The position numbers were made by a program, and so were the translations under genes. Positions 62,265 through 64,000 of a stretch of DNA of 64,000 bases are shown piece by piece. The notes below the pieces were generated by a model, which searched no databases, was not told where the DNA came from, and was given only the letters and a program-made list of their open reading frames with translations. The stretch covers positions 1 through 64,000 of the forward strand of contig URCY01000001.1 of NCBI GenBank assembly GCA_900546415.1, in the 5' to 3' direction. This stretch comes from an uncultured Eubacteriales bacterium (GTDB lineage Bacteria > Bacillota > Clostridia > Oscillospirales > Oscillospiraceae). How positions within the stretch are numbered: the stretch's first letter is position 1; every line of letters starts with the position of its first letter.

Positions 62265-62423
62265 GGAACCTCTGAATCAATCGGCAGCGGCGCTCAGCGG
62301 GTCTTTTGCCCCAACTGATTGGTTTGAAAATCTTGAAATACGTAAAGGATTCCTGCGATTTCCAAACCTCAATTCGGAACAAAATCCCTCGCTGACCGCT
62401 CTTGCGATTGAATCAGAGGTTCC
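62265..62423. repeat. MITE-like element, full-length copy D
   Basis: 159 bp with terminal inverted repeats GGAACCTCTGAATCAATCG / CGATTGAATCAGAGGTTCC (one mismatch). It is near-identical to the inverted copy at 10192-10351. The length is a multiple of three and one frame is open right through it. It marks the right edge of the island starting at 60153. Confidence 0.85.
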
Positions 62424-62491
62424 CAAAATAACTTCCGATGAGCTGCGCAAGGCACGGCTGAGGCTTCCAAAGCCGACGCATGCGAATTGCC

Positions 62492-62546
62492 CGAAAAGCC
62501 CTGCTCTGTCTGTCTGCCGCCGCAGACGGCCGGATCAGGGCTTTCG
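62492..62546. other. Long nested stem-loop in the trmL upstream region
   Basis: CGAAAAGCCCTG pairs with CAGGGCTTTCG, enclosing a second hairpin GTCTGC-CGCC-GCAGAC. No T-run follows. The rest of the 62424-62676 region shows no gene or other clear signal. Confidence 0.4.
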
Positions 62547-62676
62547 CGTCGCCAATGCCGCCCGCCGAGAAAGCGGCGGAGACGGCGGAATCGTGGGACT
62601 GAGACGGACTGCTGCCCGTCCGTTTGTTTTGCTCCACGGAAAATCAGAAACTTTTTTGAAATTTGCAGAAAAACAG

Positions 62677-62705
62677 TTGAATTTTCGGTCGATTTGTCAT
62701 AGAAT
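62677..62705 (+). promoter_or_regulatory. Promoter of trmL
   Basis: TTGAAT (62677-62682) and TAGAAT (62700-62705) with a 17-bp spacer, about 58 bp before the start codon. Confidence 0.75.
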
Positions 62706-62762
62706 AGTTCAAGCAGCGGAGTGGGGCAGCGCTGCACATCCAGAACAGCCCCGCGAGGAACT

Positions 62763-63245
62763 ATGCTGAACGTCGTTTTGGTCGAGCCGGAGATCCCGCA
62801 GAACACCGGCAACATCGCGCGCACCTGCGCCGCCACAGGCTCGGTGCTGCATCTGGTCAAGCCGTTGGGCTTCGATATTTCCGAACGCGCCGTGCGGCGC
62901 GCCGGGCTGGATTATTGGCATCTGGTCGACGTCCGGGTCTATGAGAATCTGGACGAGCTGTTTGAGAAAAACGATATCCGCCAGATGCGCCTGTTTTCGA
63001 CCAAAGCACCGCGCGCCTATACCGAGGCGGATTATGCCGACGGCTGCTTCCTGTTTTTCGGCCGCGAGACGCGCGGCCTGCCGGAGGCCTTCCTCGAAGC
63101 ACATTTTGAAAGCTGCGTGCGCATCCCCATGCGCACCGAGGCACGCAGTCTGAACCTGAGCAATTCCGTCGCCGTCGGCGTTTTTGAGGCGCTGCGCCAG
63201 CAGGACTTCCCGCATTTGCAGGACTTCGGAAAAATGAAACGGTGA
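62763..63245 (+). CDS. trmL: tRNA (cytidine/uridine-34 2'-O) methyltransferase TrmL
   Basis: A 160-residue SPOUT-family enzyme that methylates the wobble ribose of tRNA-Leu species. Diagnostic parts are the N-terminal LVEPEIPQNTGNIARTC, GFDISERAVRRAGLDYW, and the knot motifs FLFFGRETRGLPE and IPMRTEARSLNLSNSVAVGV. The frame opens 42 bases earlier, but the family start and a nearby GAGGA favour the ATG at 62763. About 54 bp downstream is pgk; no obvious functional link. Confidence 0.95.
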   Translation: MLNVVLVEPEIPQNTGNIARTCAATGSVLHLVKPLGFDISERAVRRAGLDYWHLVDVRVYENLDELFEKNDIRQMRLFSTKAPRAYTEADYADGCFLFFGRETRGLPEAFLEAHFESCVRIPMRTEARSLNLSNSVAVGVFEALRQQDFPHLQDFGKMKR

Positions 63246-63299
63246 CAACCCAAAATCGTCAAACCCATGCAACTGCATACAGCATCATAGGAGGTAAAC

Positions 63300-64000
63300 A
63301 TGAACTACAATAAGAAATCCGTAGAACAGATCGATGTCTGCGGCAAGCGCGTGCTCTGCCGCTGCGACTTTAACGTTCCGACCAAGGACGGCAAGATCAC
63401 CAGCGACAAGCGGATCGTCGCGGCGCTGCCGACCATTCGCTATCTCATCGACCACAACGCGAAGGTCATTCTCTGCTCCCACATGGGCAAGCCCAAGGGC
63501 GAGTACAAGCCCGAGCTGAGCCTTCAGATCGTCGCCGACCGCCTGAGCGAGCTGCTCGGCAAGCCGGTCGTCATGGCCAAGGACGTCGCCGGTGAGGACG
63601 CACAGGCGAAGGCCGCCGCGCTCAAGGACGGCGAGGTCATGCTGCTCGAGAACACCCGCTTTGAAAAGGGCGAGACGAAGAACGATCCCGAGCTGAGCAA
63701 GAAGCTGGCCTCTCTGGCCGATGTTTTCGTCAACGACGCCTTCGGCACGGCGCATCGCGCCCATGCCTCCACGGCCGGTGTGGCGGATTATCTGCCCGCT
63801 GTCTGCGGCTTCCTTGTTGAAAAAGAGGTCTCCATCATGGGCAAGGCGCTGGCCGATCCGGAGCGTCCCTTCGTCGCCATCCTCGGCGGCGCAAAGGTCT
63901 CCGACAAGCTGAACGTCATCAACAACCTGCTCGAAAAGGTCGACACCCTCATCATCGGCGGCGGCATGGCCTTCACCTTCCTCGCCGCCAAGGGCTATTC
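63300..64000 (+). CDS. pgk: Phosphoglycerate kinase (partial, runs off the window)
   Basis: The first 233 residues of a normal Pgk of about 390-400, with [16 protein letters not shown] near 21-36, [21 protein letters not shown] and [16 protein letters not shown]. It makes ATP from 1,3-bisphosphoglycerate in glycolysis. GGAGG lies before the ATG at 63300. No promoter is obvious in the 54 bp behind trmL, so it may be co-transcribed from 62677. The 3' end is outside the window. Confidence 0.97.
   Translation, partial: MNYNKKSVEQIDVCGKRVLCRCDFNVPTKDGKITSDKRIVAALPTIRYLIDHNAKVILCSHMGKPKGEYKPELSLQIVADRLSELLGKPVVMAKDVAGEDAQAKAAALKDGEVMLLENTRFEKGETKNDPELSKKLASLADVFVNDAFGTAHRAHASTAGVADYLPAVCGFLVEKEVSIMGKALADPERPFVAILGGAKVSDKLNVINNLLEKVDTLIIGGGMAFTFLAAKGY

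Noticed and set aside
62176..62769. An open frame running from the kinase end through the repeat element toward trmL
   Set aside because: It overlaps the end of the kinase in another frame, includes the whole mobile element and resembles nothing; the region is better explained as repeat plus promoter.

Overview
The window is high-GC (clearly above 60% by eye), densely packed bacterial chromosome. It looks like an anaerobic Clostridia member of the Oscillospiraceae/Ruminococcaceae type, probably a gut commensal. This is inferred from Gram-positive promoters and strong AGGAGG ribosome sites, the fhs-fchA-folD folate set, a clostridial glgB-C-D-A-P glycogen operon, a YedE selenium-type transporter and an anaerobic purine-degradation gene set. 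No tRNA, rRNA, CRISPR array, prophage or transposase gene was seen. The window opens inside a short dispersed repeat and closes inside pgk.

Layout. 0-0.9 kb: repeat end, small membrane protein, XRE regulator. 1-3.9 kb: csoR and a copper ATPase fused to a CopZ-like domain, behind a CsoR operator. 3.9-7.1 kb: fhs-fchA-folD one-carbon operon. 7.1-8.6 kb: NfeD and SPFH proteins. 8.6-14.6 kb (minus strand): acid-sugar catabolism genes (GntR regulator, OtnI-like isomerase, OtnK-like kinase, Zn dehydrogenase, PdxA2-like and LtnD-like dehydrogenases), apparently driven from a promoter about 720 bp upstream that carries three overlapping GGTATACC operators. 15.8-30.9 kb: a 13-gene purine/hydantoin locus (PreA-like, three-subunit molybdenum hydroxylase, nucleoside-type ABC importer, creatininase-like, hydantoinase, SsnA, YgeY, GntR). 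31-32.3 kb: TusA-like and YedE. 32.5-34.1 kb: mgtE with a leader containing a small upstream ORF. 34.3-44.4 kb: glycogen operon plus a GH13 enzyme. 44.6-53.3 kb: orphan membrane protein, then an oligopeptide ABC importer whose binding protein and one permease have unusually large extracytoplasmic insertions. 53.5-54.9 kb: LCP protein. 55.1-60.1 kb: second SsnA, a membrane protein and YgfK. 60.1-62.4 kb: a repeat-bounded island with a broken sugar permease and a VOC-PfkB fusion. 62.7-64 kb: trmL and the start of pgk.

How it fits together. The two purine loci (15.8-30.9 and 55.1-60.1 kb) plus the selenium-type transport genes match the SsnA/YgfK/YgeY/HyuA/Xdh set known from selenium-linked anaerobic purine catabolism. 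ygeX, ygeW, carbamate kinase and selD are not in this window. The folate genes could use formate and one-carbon units released by purine breakdown. In folD, the lysine and glutamine needed for cyclohydrolase are replaced, while fchA next door can supply that step.

A family of about 110-160 bp elements with GGAACCTCTGA ends (four copies), plus a related 60-bp palindrome, punctuates the window. The most unusual items are the copA-copZ fusion with an internal ribosome site, the VOC-kinase fusion in a repeat-bounded island, the mgtE leader ORF, the enlarged peptide importer and the degenerate folD paired with fchA.
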